A stretch of 64,000 bases of DNA, from assembly GCA_021209875.1 (NCBI GenBank), contig JAGYVD010000008.1:434001-498000 (forward strand). Direction: 5' to 3'. Under the pieces are notes generated by a model, which worked only from the letters and a program-made list of their open reading frames with translations, did not search any database and had not been told where the DNA came from. Source of the stretch: Rosellinia necatrix. Its lineage: Eukaryota > Ascomycota > Sordariomycetes > Xylariales > Xylariaceae. A program made the position numbers and the translations under genes. Below are positions 52,929 to 64,000 of this stretch, piece by piece. Position 1 is the stretch's first letter. Every line of letters starts with the position of its first letter.

Positions 52929-55677
52929 GATGAATTCCGGGGATCGGGGTTAGTCCCTTATGATGACGCTTGGTGTGTATTTCGTAGTTAGTGGTAGTAG
53001 GCCTTATGCCCACGTCGGCGCTGGCGGGGATGATGTTGGTAGTCTAGAGGACAATGGTTTTCGCTATAAGTGGTGATGCCTAGTAGACGGGTTGATGACA
53101 ATGCCGATAGTCATGGCAATGGGGGAAACCGTCGAAGATATATTTACCTACTAAAGGTAGCGATGATTGTCCCCGTCCAATTCATAAATGGCGGGAGCGC
53201 TTCGATCAGGATGAGGAGGAAAGATGTGTGAGTGATACGGACACAGGCGTTTCTTTCACCACACATTGCTACCCTTGCAAAGCCCCCTCGGGAAACCACT
53301 TTGTACAGGGAGAAGCCGCATCGCATCGCCTCTTGCGCGCATTGTACCTCCCCGCCTAACATTCGGACTCACGCGTTTAGCACGTGCCTGTAGTAGGTAA
53401 GTAAGTTGGGCGGGCGGCTTCCAGTGCCTCTGACTCGGCGCCTACCCTGATTCCCATGCGTGGAATGTCTTCATGTCGCATCCAACCCTAGGCACCTGCC
53501 TCTCTCAACGGGCCTTAACCTGTCCGTCTCCGTGATTAAATGCCAGACGAGGGAAAGGGCTGTCTTTACTGTTCACTCAGCAAACCCTTCCAACCCTTCC
53601 AACCACCCAGTACGGCCATCACGACAACTCAGCACTTGGCGCTCCATGCTCGAAGCCAGTGATGTCCCCGAAACACGATTTACACGTCTTAGTCCGCATC
53701 GTGTCCGACCGGACTTAATTAGTTGTGCAGTGGTTGTTTATAGTCTGTGTAATGCGTATATGCCTATTATCGTGCCTAATCACTGTATTAATTAGTCGCT
53801 TTCCTGATTAACAGGGTAAATTATCAACGAACCATTCAAGTTGAATGACCTATGTATCACTTTAGCAAGTGTCCATGAGACGACACTTCAGTGTCGAGGA
53901 TAACCTTTTCCTTAAAGGCAAAGGAAACCAAGCTTCATAATATAACTATCATGTTTACGCATCGAAAGTTATCCAGCGGCATCATGGTGCGACCCAAGAC
54001 GGGATAACGCTTTAGGGGCTGGCATGGGTTTAATGAGCCAGACGGATGCATGATATATCACGAGGGTGAGCGTGGCAGTGCAGATGTCAGACACGTGCGT
54101 ATGGTGTATGGTTGAAGAGAACGAACGGACGAACGAATGCCCCTGTCATGTGGCGCTAAACTTCTTTAACAAAAAAACATTCCTCATCTTTGACGAACTA
54201 CCGGTCTGCGGTAATTCTTCGCCGGCGCCTAGCCCGTTATGTACACTACTACATATGTATGTACTGCCAACGACAGATCCCGGGGCCACTCCTAACGGGA
54301 GTTCATTTTAATCATGAATCGTACCCTTATTTTGATGTCGAATGTGTCGCTTACAAATGCCCAGGTTTTGTTTTATTTATCTTTGATACTCACGAAAGAC
54401 AAGAGATAGCTGTCCCATCTGACCAACGAAACTCTGGCTTCTGCTCAGTTAAAGCGCCTGAGGAGTAGCTGTATTTATTAAAAAAAAAAAAAAAAGGGAA
54501 AAAAAAATACTTCGAAAACCCGCGGTAGAAGGATTCGCGACAGGCGACGCGAACGGTGACAGCGGCCGTAAAAGAAAAGAAAAGAAAAAAAAAAGCCAAG
54601 CGCTCGGAAAATTAGCCACATGGGTTAGTTTGGACCGCGTAGTGTACACTACACCACATAACTGTTCGCGCTAGTCTAGTTGAATCTTGGCGGACGTTTG
54701 AACGGTAGTTACACTACTTGTGAGGATGTCTTGCAGATGGCGCGCACGAACTAAGTATGAAGTACACTACATACAGTAACTACTTAGGTAGGTAGGTAGG
54801 TAGGTAGGGAAGTACGTAGTAGCTCTCGGCATTGTGCGGGCGCTACTAATCTAGATAGATAGATAGATAGATTAGATGAGAGAAGCCTCGGCTTGCGGAT
54901 GCGACACGCCTAACCCGAGTCAAGCCAAACCCGATATGTACGTAGGTTAGTAAGTCCGTATTGAAGGTGAAGAAAGGGAGAGAGAGGGAGGGGGGAGGGG
55001 GAGGAGCTAAAGCCGTTATTAGAACTCCGATGCGACACAAAAACCAACAACATCTCGTTGGAATCTCGTTGGAATGGGATGCGTGCGTAGACCCCCAACG
55101 GCAGAACAAGCCAACGCGAATGTGCCATGGATGATGATCTCGCCTGTCATTCTCAAAGCGGTAGGTCCCAAGGGCTTTCCTCCTTCTCCTCCCCCCCCCT
55201 CTCTCTCTCTCCCCCCAGACCAGGGCTAGTGGTTTAGTAAGGGTACGAAGATCCGAGTCGTACTAAACCTCCCTTGCCTAAAGTAAGTATGTCTACCTAG
55301 TTTCCTCGTCGTCGCTAAGGGTAAGGGTCGGCCTGTCTAACTAGCTATCCGAGTTCTCCTTTAATTCCTCCTCGCCGGCCCCGTCTCGCTCTCCGGTATT
55401 TTCTTATTCTCGCTCTTTGGTTGGGGTGCTTGTTTCCGATGTATGGGAGGGAGTGTCTGTGAAGCGCGACCTCTTTTCTTTTTTTTTTTCCCCCCACCAC
55501 ATTCCCTTTTTTCACGACCGAGTCGGTCGGTCCGGGATCGAGACCGGAGGTGTTTTTTTTTCTTCTCCATTCATTCATTCCTTCGTTCATTCCTTCATCT
55601 TTCTTCTTCTTCTCTTTCTTCCCTTCATTAGCCGGGGGGCGATACGATGAACGACTAACGAAGTCTTCATCGTGATC
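52929..55677. other. Intergenic region with repeats
   Basis: About 2.7 kb. It contains poly(A) tracts near 54480-54506 and 54575-54595, a TAGG run at 54785-54808, a TAGA run at about 54850-54873 and pyrimidine-rich tracts near 55180-55215 and 55470-55640. Open frames are short and unrecognised. The right end is the leader of the membrane-protein gene. Confidence 0.5.
54785..54873. repeat. (TAGG)n and (TAGA)n microsatellites
   Basis: Six TAGG units, then 40 bp of unique sequence and about six TAGA units. Confidence 0.85.
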
Positions 55678-56362
55678 ATGATTACAAGGACCCTGTATGC
55701 CAGCGTCCTCGCTCTATGGCTATTTGTAGTAGACAGTGTATCGAGCCAGATCATAACCCGAATCTCGCCGACGCAGACGGATCTCGCCCCAGAATCGACC
55801 TCAGCACAGGTGTCGCCGTCGCTGAACCGGAATCGTGAAGGACGGCTGGGTGAGACCGCGAAGGTGGGCATCTCAGTGGGCGTTACCCTGGCCTCCATAA
55901 TCCTGGTCGGGTCCATCGCTATCCTGTGCGTGATCAGGAGACGTCATAAGGCTCTGGCCCGGCCGCAGACGCGAGTTTTTGCCTCAAGTGATATCGAAGA
56001 TGAGAACGTAGTGGCTGGAGATGACCCTGGGAAGGGTAAGGATGTTTATTACATGAGTCCCGCTACGGTCGTACCCCATGGTGTGCCCCAACCGGCGCCG
56101 GAGGGCTTCGTATATCAGGGAGGAATATACCCCGATCAGACGTATGCGCTACAGCAGCAACCTCAGACGATGGGATACCCGGCGGTACACCTCGGGGAGA
56201 CGTACGCCTATTCCGGAACGGCCTATCTGGGGACCGCTTATCCCGGGACCGGGACCGGGACTATGACCATAGATCCGAGTCAGCAAAACGGGTTCGCAGG
56301 GCCGTCAAACACACAATATCAATACGAGGCGTATCATCAGCAACAGCAACAGCAGCAGCAGC

Positions 56363-56440
<78 letters not shown>

Positions 56441-56587
56441 ATCAACAAGAAGGATACCCCCAATCGCAGCGCCAATCACAGCAACAGCAGCAAGGGGGCC
56501 ACGTAAGCTGGATCTACCCGACGTCGACAACATCTCCCGTAGACGCCGCGCCCATCCAAGACTTCCAGTACGTGTACCTCCAGGACT

Positions 56588-56620
<33 letters not shown>

Positions 56621-56841
56621 CGCAAGGCTCAAGCCCGGACCCAAACCGAACCCAAGATCAGGACGGGGACCATGCGACGACCAGGGGATACCGGGACGAC
56701 GACGGCGGCGGCGGCGGCGGCGGTGGCGGCGGCGGTGGCCCGTACCACGTCCCGCCGCCTCACCCGCACGCCAGCGAGCTGCCCGACCAGCGGCGACCCG
56801 TCGAGCTGATGGGCGAGGGGCACTACAAGGAGGCGCCCTGA
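55678..56841 (+). CDS. Single-pass membrane protein with polyQ cytoplasmic tail
   Basis: Single exon of 387 residues from the ATG at 55678. A signal peptide (MITRTLYASVLALWLFVVDSVSS) is followed by a short 35-residue Ser/Thr-containing ectodomain. One transmembrane helix (VGISVGVTLASIILVGSIAI) then gives way to a basic stop-transfer (RRRHK). The cytoplasmic tail is rich in Tyr, Pro, Gly and Gln. It contains 34 consecutive glutamines (56338-56439), a second run of nine, and about 12 glycines near 56704-56739. The layout resembles small fungal surface or cell-wall sensor proteins, but the ectodomain is too short for a classical Wsc/Mid2 sensor. I cannot name a family. The repeats are likely length-variable between strains. 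Confidence 0.75.
56338..56439 (+). repeat. (CAA/CAG)34 coding repeat
   Basis: Encodes 34 glutamines. The 5' part mixes CAG and CAA, and the rest is pure CAA, the slippage-prone part. Confidence 0.95.
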
Positions 56842-57039
56842 CCGACTGGCAAAAGATAGAGAAGCAAACGAAGAAAGGAAGGGGGGAAAGAAAGAAAGAA
56901 AGAAAGAGAGTCAACGCATGCGTATTTTTTTTAGAGAGAATCTTAAATCGAGGCACATATGACTGACTGACTTACCTATTTACCTATTTACCTACCTACC
57001 TACCTACCTACCTACTTACCTTACCTATCTACGAAATCC

Positions 57040-57071
<32 letters not shown>

Positions 57072-58154
57072 GTATGTATATATATCCCCACGGAGATATC
57101 CATAATCGTACTTATTCATTCATATAGGATAGGTCAACCTACCTAACCTAACCTACCTACCCAGACATGGAAGGGGGTGTGGTGTGGTTTAGGTAGGTAG
57201 TTATAACTTTATTCATGGGGGACACGCCGGGTACAACTCCCGACGACTGGCGAGAAGGAGAAGAAGAAGAAGATCTTGTCCCGATGGCGTACGGCATTGG
57301 CCGCATCGATCAAAAAAATAAAAAAAAAAATAAAAAAAAAATAAAATCACTTGCCTTTACCAAGGTGGTAACTTGAAACTAACTAACTATCTTGAGCAGA
57401 GGTAGAGAGGTAGAGAGGTAGAGGTAGAGGGAGCGGGTTACATAATGATGGCATATGTTTTGTCTAGTTATTGTTATTATTATTATTTTAATGAGAATTG
57501 GAATAATTCGAAGTAGTAAAAACTTGATTTGACTTGTGAAAATATGTTAGCATCGCGATTTAATGTGGTGGTGGTGGGTGATCATGCCAGGCTCTATTCG
57601 ACGCACGCGATACCATCATCCGTGGTAGAGGGGGGTATGTGCAGAGATTCACTACCGTTGGAATGCATAGTTACCTGCACTCTCACTCACTGGTTGGGCG
57701 GCATCATGATTATCATGAAACTCGCTCTAGGTAGTTAGTGATAAAGACGCCAAATCAAATCATGATATCTAAAAATAGGGTTACTCATTTCCTCAATACT
57801 GCGCCATTCCCCCCCATTCCTTCGTATATCTCTCCCGCTTCGCTCGCATTGGGGATGATCGTCATGAGTACAAAATTTAATCTTAATCTTAGATCGAGCA
57901 TCGAGAATCCGTGACCCTTTACACAATCGGTCTTCGCCTTACGTGGAAGGAAAGAAAGAAAGAAAGAAAGAAAGAAGCAACACGAAAAATAAAACTTGGG
58001 TTTATTGGATGATCAAATAAGCACTGATGGTTCAATAGGAACAAACGTCGTAACCCGTAAAACAATATTATCCTAATCCCTCCCTTTTGATATCGCCTGA
58101 GCCGATCCCAATCTTTAAGCCCCCGACTCCGGAATGATGCCATCTAGTCCCTCT
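56842..58154. other. Intergenic region with dense simple repeats
   Basis: Contains CTAC/CCTA units at about 56972-57025, a TA run with GTAT units at 57040-57085, poly(A) tracts with interspersed T near 57313-57346, AGAGGT repeats near 57401-57432 and a GAAA run at 57949-57976. No gene is supported. Confidence 0.55.
57040..57085. repeat. (TA)n(GTAT)n microsatellite
   Basis: An alternating TA run followed by GTAT units, beside CCTA units. Confidence 0.85.
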
Positions 58155-60646
58155 TTATTTCACGACAAGGCCTCGCTTTGCATCTTTGGCTACAAGGCCC
58201 TCTAAATTCTGTACCGGCTCCGGATAGTCTGGGCGTCCGCCTAGGATATCCACGATGGATTTCATAGACATCCAATGGGCTGATATTGGTCGTCGATTCT
58301 TCCAATCTGTCTCCTTCTCCTCTAGCTCTTGCATGGAGGAGAAGACGACGGCGGCGCCTTGAATTCCGATAACCGAGGCACTAAAAGCATCTTTCGCAAT
58401 CTCTTCTGGCCTTCCATAGCCTCTGGGTCCAAACTTCTCTAGGTGTTGGATGCACTTGATGGCAAGCCTCACGGCTCGGCATCTATCCATCGGAGACGGA
58501 ACGCCTCCCTGTTGGACGTGCCCTGGGATGCTGTCCCGGGATTCGAACCTGTTATGGGCCTCTTCCCGCATGATATCGGCAATAAGCTTGGCATTATAGG
58601 TTCGGCTGGCTTTCTCGTTGATGAGCACTAGCCTTCCTGCTCTTGTTTGGCCCTTATCCTTGGCGAAGACCTCTTTTAGATGCATGACATCGGCAGTGAG
58701 CATCTGCAAGCTGATCCCCTCTTCCGGAATATAAACGGCGCTCGCTCCTACACTTAGACCGGCGAGTAAGGCGATATAACCGGATCGTCCACCTTGCGTT
58801 TCAATGACGAAGACCCGCCTCCGAGTAGCCGAGGCTGATTGTTTGATCTTGTCACAGTATGCCACAAGCTCATTCAAGCACGTGTCAGATCCGAGAGAGT
58901 ATTCGGTACCGGGTACGTTGTTGGAAATGGTTGCTGGGAGCAGAGTTAAGGGAATGCAGAGAGAGGGGTATTGGCTCCTAGCTTTCCTCAGTTGCGAGAC
59001 GGCATGAAAAGCCTCGAAGCCACCAATCAAGAAAAGAGCATCGAATTTGTATTTCTTGATCAGTTCGGCAGTGAGTTCAATACCCGATTCCTCGGGCAAT
59101 TCACGGTTCGTCCCGATCTCCGAGCCACCTTTGCTAGCCCAGCTATCTACCTCGAGCCATTCAAAGGGCCGAACAGCGCCAAGTGGATCATCTCCATGAT
59201 GTCGGGCGAAACCAGCGAATCCATTATGGATTGCGATAGGCTCGTGTCCTCGGGTTCGGCAGTATGCTACCCCAGCGCGGATGGCAGCGTTCATACCGCC
59301 CGCCGGAGCGCCGACGTTAATAAAGCCAATTCTCATTCTCTGCAGAAAATGTTAATAAAGATTATGAATCACATTCCCGCGCCGTAAACATACCTTGTCC
59401 TCTCCCAACTTGACTTCTTTGGTGAAGCCCGTATTCGCTGACATGGCATAAGACCTGTACTGGTCGGAAAATTCGGTGTCGCGAAGCGCCATAGCCTCGT
59501 TAAACCGCTGTGCGTCAATCAGCTTAGCGACTTCTTTCGTTTCCTGTACGGCGGCCATCAAAGGTTTCCTGGTAATCTTGTTCTCGGTAATAGCGATAAA
59601 GCAAGTTTCAGTCTCAGGAGTAGCCTCGAGCACGGCCTTCACGGCCTCGACACCCTGTAAAGTACCGAGCATTCGATCGTAAGCGACGGCTGACCCTCCC
59701 CTTTGGACATGTCCTAATGTCGTGATGCGAGTATCGAGGCCTAATCCGTTCTTGTCTGCGAGGAGATCTTTTACCATACTTGGAGAGATCTTGCTGCCGT
59801 GCTTATCTAGAGCGCCCTCGGCAATGATGACTATAGTCTTACGCTTCCCCATGTTTCGATGCTATAGACGCATTAGGCACATGAATCCATTGGCAAGCGG
59901 ACAGCTGGCTCTAGGGGGGAAATACTAACCTGTTTTATGACCTCGCACATTTCTTCTTTCCAATTGTCTTCCCTAGGTTTCTCCGGAATGAACAGGAAGT
60001 CTGCGCCTGTGGCGACGGCGGCCATGAGGGCAAGCCACCCGCAATGACGACCCATTACCTCGATGACAAAAGCCCGCGAGTGAGATGAAGCGGTAGCTTC
60101 GATGTAGTCGACCATCTCACAGATACGTGCCAGGGCAGAATAAGCACCAATTGTAGCGTCTGTTCCCGATAGATCGTTGTCGATGGAACCAACGAGTCCG
60201 ACGATATTTAAGTGTTTGTAAGGTCCGACTTGTTCGCGGGTTAAATCTCGCTTCGAGACAAGCTCTTCCAGAAGCGAGGGCCATTCGGAACGAAATCTGT
60301 CGGCACCAGTAAGCGAGCCATCACCACCGCAGATAATGAGTGCGTCTATGCCGTTGAGGACCATATTTTTGGCGGCCTGGAGGCGACCTTCGCGTTCGAA
60401 GAATGCCATACACCTCGCCGTGCCGATTAGAGTGCCACCCTCGGAGAGGTAGCCCCGGACGTCCTCCCAGCCCATCTGCTTAATGTATTTACCGCCACGG
60501 ACGAGACCTTCGTATCCCTCGTAGACACAATAGGCATTGCAACCTAGGTGAATGGCCGTTCGGACGACGGCTCGGACGACGGCGTTCATGCCGGGGGAGT
60601 CACCCCCGGATGTCATGACTGCGATATTCTTCTTGGCTTGCGCCAT
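58155..60646 (-). CDS. PFK1: ATP-dependent 6-phosphofructokinase
   Basis: Three exons, 60646-59930, 59861-59394 and 59339-58155, encode 789 residues, the normal eukaryotic double-domain length. The frame extends upstream to a TTG, but the ATG at 60646 ([23 protein letters not shown]) is the family start. The N-terminal half carries ATP-site GGDGSLTGA, the catalytic [15 protein letters not shown] and EVMGRHCGW, and substrate motif [17 protein letters not shown]. The C-terminal, regulatory half begins [19 protein letters not shown] and contains [14 protein letters not shown] and PGHVQQGG. It catalyses fructose 6-phosphate to fructose 1,6-bisphosphate, the committed step of glycolysis in the cytosol, with allosteric control by the C-half. 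It is divergent from the Med17 gene. Confidence 0.96.
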
Positions 60647-61382
60647 GATGGTTAGGGCAAGCTGTGAGGTAAGTTGTACGTTGTGAGGCAAGCCGTGAGG
60701 CAAGCTGTGAAGGTAGCGCGTGGGAGGGAGTAAGTGAAGTGCGCAAGTAGGGATGTAGTAGGAGGAGAGGAAATATGAGTTGAGGAGAAAAAAAAAAAGG
60801 AACGCAAAAGTATAGACGAGAGGGGGTTGCGAGCTCTATAGGAATCTATATGTGTATGTGTTATGTGTTATGTATATGTATAGGTACGGGTCGAGAAGAC
60901 GAGAGTTGCGATTAAATGATTGGAACAAGCTGATGGTCGGTCCTCTGCGGGCGTCGGTAACCCGCGCTGTCTCTGTGCAAGAGCGAGGTGTCAAGTGATG
61001 CAGAGGGAGATATGTAGCGTGATTTTAGGGAGACTGTGCGCGACAGCTGAGGCGATGACGGGTCATGTTGTGTCATGTAGGTACTTACACTCAACCCAGG
61101 ACGGGAGCGCAGTTGAGTTGTGGTGGGATGGCACGATGGGAGCTCTTATCGGCCTTATCAGTTGGCTGTGGTTTGGCTGTGGTGCGGGGAGCTGCGCTGC
61201 AACGACTGCAAAATGCCTGCACCGACCACACTTTTGGCTGCGAGACCCCTGGACCGGACTCGACCCAGCAAGGTTGTTGGTGCGCCGAACGCCGGCCTAG
61301 CCCCTCCAGCGGAGCTAGGCGTAACGCAGTGCGTCATTACAGTGGGGTGATGGACAGACCAGTCTGCTCGGTACCTACACTA

Positions 61383-61424
61383 ACCAGTGAGTGACCAGTG
61401 ACCAGTGACCAGTGACCAGTGACG
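61383..61424. repeat. (CCAGTGA)n tandem repeat
   Basis: Five to six 7-bp units of CCAGTGA. Confidence 0.9.
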
Positions 61425-61860
61425 ACCGTATGTAGTCGATCATATTGGTCGAGTGTTGATTTTATATCATACGATTTATCTATAGTTATACATAACTACC
61501 TACTCAACGTCTTTTACATGAAGTCGGTTAAGTAAATATCAAGACTCAGTAGGGGAGCATGGACCGCCTCCCACTTGCTTACTGGTGGTCAATGTACAAA
61601 ACAAATGTTATTCGACTCCCAGAGACATGGGTACACGGTATAAGTAGCCCCTCCCCTTCCCCATCTACGAGTCCGGACATCCCATATGTAAGTAGTGTAT
61701 ACTCGAATTAATACGGCCGAATGCGTGAATTTCCTCGACACCGATTTAGCTAGCGATCTGTACTACCATCAGTGACCGATGGATGAGTGCGAATCAAAGC
61801 ACAACTTCATCCCACATGGTCCATCGAAATTCCCGCAGCGGCATTTAACTATGTACATAT

Positions 61861-61919
61861 ACTACTCAATACTACCCAATACTACCCAGTACTACCCAAT
61901 ACTACCCAATACTACCCAG
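61861..61919. repeat. (ACTACCCAAT)n minisatellite
   Basis: About six near-copies of the 10-mer ACTACCCAAT, with CAGT and TCAAT variants. Confidence 0.88.
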
Positions 61920-62749
61920 GTATGTAGTGTATATATACCCATACCTAGGTACACACACAACATGCATACTTCACAGTACTATCGTCACAACCTCGATAAC
62001 AAGCTACCTGTATCATATATGTAGGTCTTCAAGGGCCAAGAGACGGCTCCTGTCATCGTGCGATTGATCCCATCTGGACCCTGCAGCCAAGTGTCGAGTT
62101 ATGGCCTTCCCCCCCTATAATAGCATGTATTTGCCATGTCTTTTTTTTGGACGACTCCGTCACAATTGCAAGTATGAGAGGCAAACCCCACTGTATCAAG
62201 AACGACACAAGTAAGCCTAGTGTACTTACATGGTGCCGTCGAGAGATTATACCTCTACGGCTCTACGAGCCTACCACGCTGCCAAATAAAATGATAAAAA
62301 AACAGAAACAAAGTCATGCCAAAGCCATCCGGTTTTGGTTTAAATTAATGAATTTGTATTCTATATATTTTGATCGTATCGGCGTCCAATTTAGAATATC
62401 GGAGTTAGTGTAGATTCCCGTCGTCTGAGGGAGCCGTGTACTTAGTAGAGTAGCCCATAAGCGATTAGAGGTTCTATACTAATCCCAATATAGCTAGATT
62501 AATTCCACCACCTCGGATCCAACCTTGCTCTAATTGAGATTGTTGATTGTTCACTCCTGTATCTACAACATGCCAGCCAACATACCAGCCAACATAACAG
62601 CCAACATAACAGCAATCTGCAACACGATTTACTTCGACCGTCCTTAAACTTCATACACAGTATCGAGTACCAGAACCGAAAGCCTAATAATAGCCGGCCC
62701 ACACGCCCCTTAAACCCCCCGATACCCCGGCCCTTACGAGCCGGTCGCG

Positions 62750-64000
62750 ATGGCGAACAACAGCCAGATGCCATTCTCGTTGCGCCCGTGGCCCATCGGC
62801 GACAAGAAACCCCAGAATCTTGTCGATTTCATCTCGCGCGTCAACTCCCAGCCGGGTGGCTTCCGGGAGCTTGACGAGGCACAGCTGCGTCGGGATATCC
62901 TGGGGAAACAACAAGACGCTCTCGACGACGACGCTTTCAACAGCTCTGAGGACGAAGATGACGAAGACGAAGAAGAATCCGAGGATGCAAAGGGCAAGAC
63001 TGCTATCGTCGCGCGCGAAGAGTTCATGCGAAACATTGAGTCAGTCTAGACACATCGCGTTCAGGAGGCGGACAAAGCACTGATCATATACCTTGCAGCT
63101 TCGCACACCAGTCCGCCATGCTAGCCCTCGATTCCATTTCCCTCCTGCTCTCGAAAGAAAACCCCGTCCAGGCCGGGACTACGCTATCGGTGGCCCTCCG
63201 CGATCTTGTAGGCATCGGGACTCTGGGCGCCTCCAAACTCAAGGAACCGAACGTCACAGAGGCCCAGGTACAGAACGACCTCTCCGTGGCCACCGGATGG
63301 CGGATCATGGGTATCAATAATATGGTGGACTCGGTTCTGGCTGCAGCCGAGCGCCTGGAGAAAGAGATCGAGCTTGAGACTAAATACTGGGCAGATGTGC
63401 TGGCTGTGAGCGACGATGGCTGGACGGTCTGCGCCCTCCCCCAAGAACCACACACCTTGGCTGTCCAATTCGGTTTTGCCGAGTCAGCGCCCGAGTTCAG
63501 GAAGGCTAGTATCGCGCCATTGATTCGAAACGATGACGGTACTATCAAATTGGGCGTTGGGAAGATTGGAGGGGGATCCCAGAGAATACGCGTCACAATC
63601 AAAAGGAATGGCATAATCACGGACCAGTCGCCGCTCCCCGGACGAATACCGGACGATGCACCTTTGAAGGATCGGGTTCGCGAGGCCAGGAATACCATCT
63701 TCCATCAGGAACTATGGTACGAATTAAATCGAGAAGCTCGTGTCCTACTCGCTCACGATGTCTACTATGATGGACCAGCCATCATCTGGAAGCAAACTAA
63801 AGAGACCGAATTCATTCTAACGCTGGAGGATCTCGATGAGGAGGATGGTCTAAACGTCAATTATTCAGAAGGCGCCCGCTCTTCAGTTGCGGCGTATTCG
63901 TTTCTACAATTCCTACTCTTCCAGAGCCATAGGCATAATTACCACAAACGAACTTCTCTGTCGCCCTTGGTACGGCAAGCCGATTCCACTGGTGCGACGT
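62750..64000 (+). CDS. MED17: Mediator subunit 17 (Med17/Srb4), 5' part
   Basis: Exon 1, 62750-63039, encodes MANNSQMPFSLRPWPIGDKK, then FISRVNSQPGGFRELDE and an acidic stretch (EDEDDEDEEESED). Exon 2 starts at 63099 after a TTGCAG acceptor, restores DFAHQSAMLALDSISLLLSK, and is open to the right edge, so the gene is cut by the window. Blocks GWRIMGINNMVDSVLAAAERLEKE, ETKYWADVLAVSDDGW and LGVGKIGGGSQRIRV identify Med17, the scaffold of the mediator head module that links activators to RNA polymerase II. The fungal protein is usually about 650 residues, so roughly 60 percent is present. The intron is 59 nt with donor GTCAGT. Confidence 0.94.

Larger units (their letters stand above)
60647..62749. 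other. Divergent intergenic region PFK1/MED17
   Basis: About 2.1 kb. It contains CAGTGAC tandem units at 61383-61424 and ACTACCCA tandem units at 61861-61919. AGCCAACATA copies lie near 62574-62611, in the probable leader of MED17. No gene is supported. Confidence 0.55.

Noticed and set aside
53460..54468. Several 80-110-codon open frames in the 53-54.5 kb spacer
   Set aside because: They lack domains, plausible splice partners and coding character, and overlap one another in different frames.
60647..60703. Upstream extension of PFK from a TTG
   Set aside because: The ATG at 60646 gives the family start. The upstream part lacks an ATG and is repeat-like (GCAAGC units).

Overview
The window is nuclear DNA of a filamentous ascomycete (Pezizomycotina, most likely a sordariomycete). 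The evidence is short introns of about 45-300 nt with GTRNGY donors and CTRAY branch points, and fungal-specific families: a HET-domain gene, STAND/NLR genes, a DUF3176 relic, an ascomycete laccase ending in DSGL, and a SLMAP/HAM-4-type FHA protein. Much of the spacer DNA is microsatellite and (CCTA/TAGG)n tracts. No rRNA, tRNA, CRISPR array or transposase-coding element was recognised.

Left part (1-19.5 kb) is accessory DNA. It holds AT-rich relic sequence, a broken hypothetical gene, a secreted alpha/beta hydrolase, an ankyrin-repeat fragment head to head with a heavily decayed NLR (alpha/beta hydrolase, NB-ARC, TPR), a complete three-exon HET gene, a FAT1-like very-long-chain acyl-CoA synthetase with a frameshifted 3' end, and a DUF3176 relic.

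Middle part (19.5-40.3 kb) is mainly conserved housekeeping genes: HAM-4/PRO45 (STRIPAK complex), Mgr2 (TIM23 translocase), a laccase, Rho3, the splicing factor Cwc25, COP9 signalosome subunit 2, and a NUDIX ADP-sugar pyrophosphatase. These are separated by long microsatellite-rich spacers.

Right part (40.8-64 kb) is mixed. It holds an NmrA-like gene with two frameshifts and repeat expansions, a complete 1,623-residue NLR (hydrolase, NACHT, WD40-like) with an ATG-only first exon, a DHA1-type MFS exporter, an unrecognised two-exon gene, a single-pass membrane protein with a 34-glutamine tract, 6-phosphofructokinase, and the 5' part of mediator subunit Med17.

Two themes stand out. First, the window carries a dispersed allorecognition/NLR repertoire in several states of preservation: intact HET and NACHT-WD genes beside NB-ARC/TPR, ankyrin and DUF3176 relics. 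Second, five frame breaks in four otherwise readable loci (ankyrin fragment, FAT1, NmrA-like twice, 52-kb gene) are each cured by removing one base from a homopolymer of four to seven. That points either to assembly errors or to slippage in this strain. Exon structures here are inferred by eye from splice consensus and protein continuity, not from transcripts.
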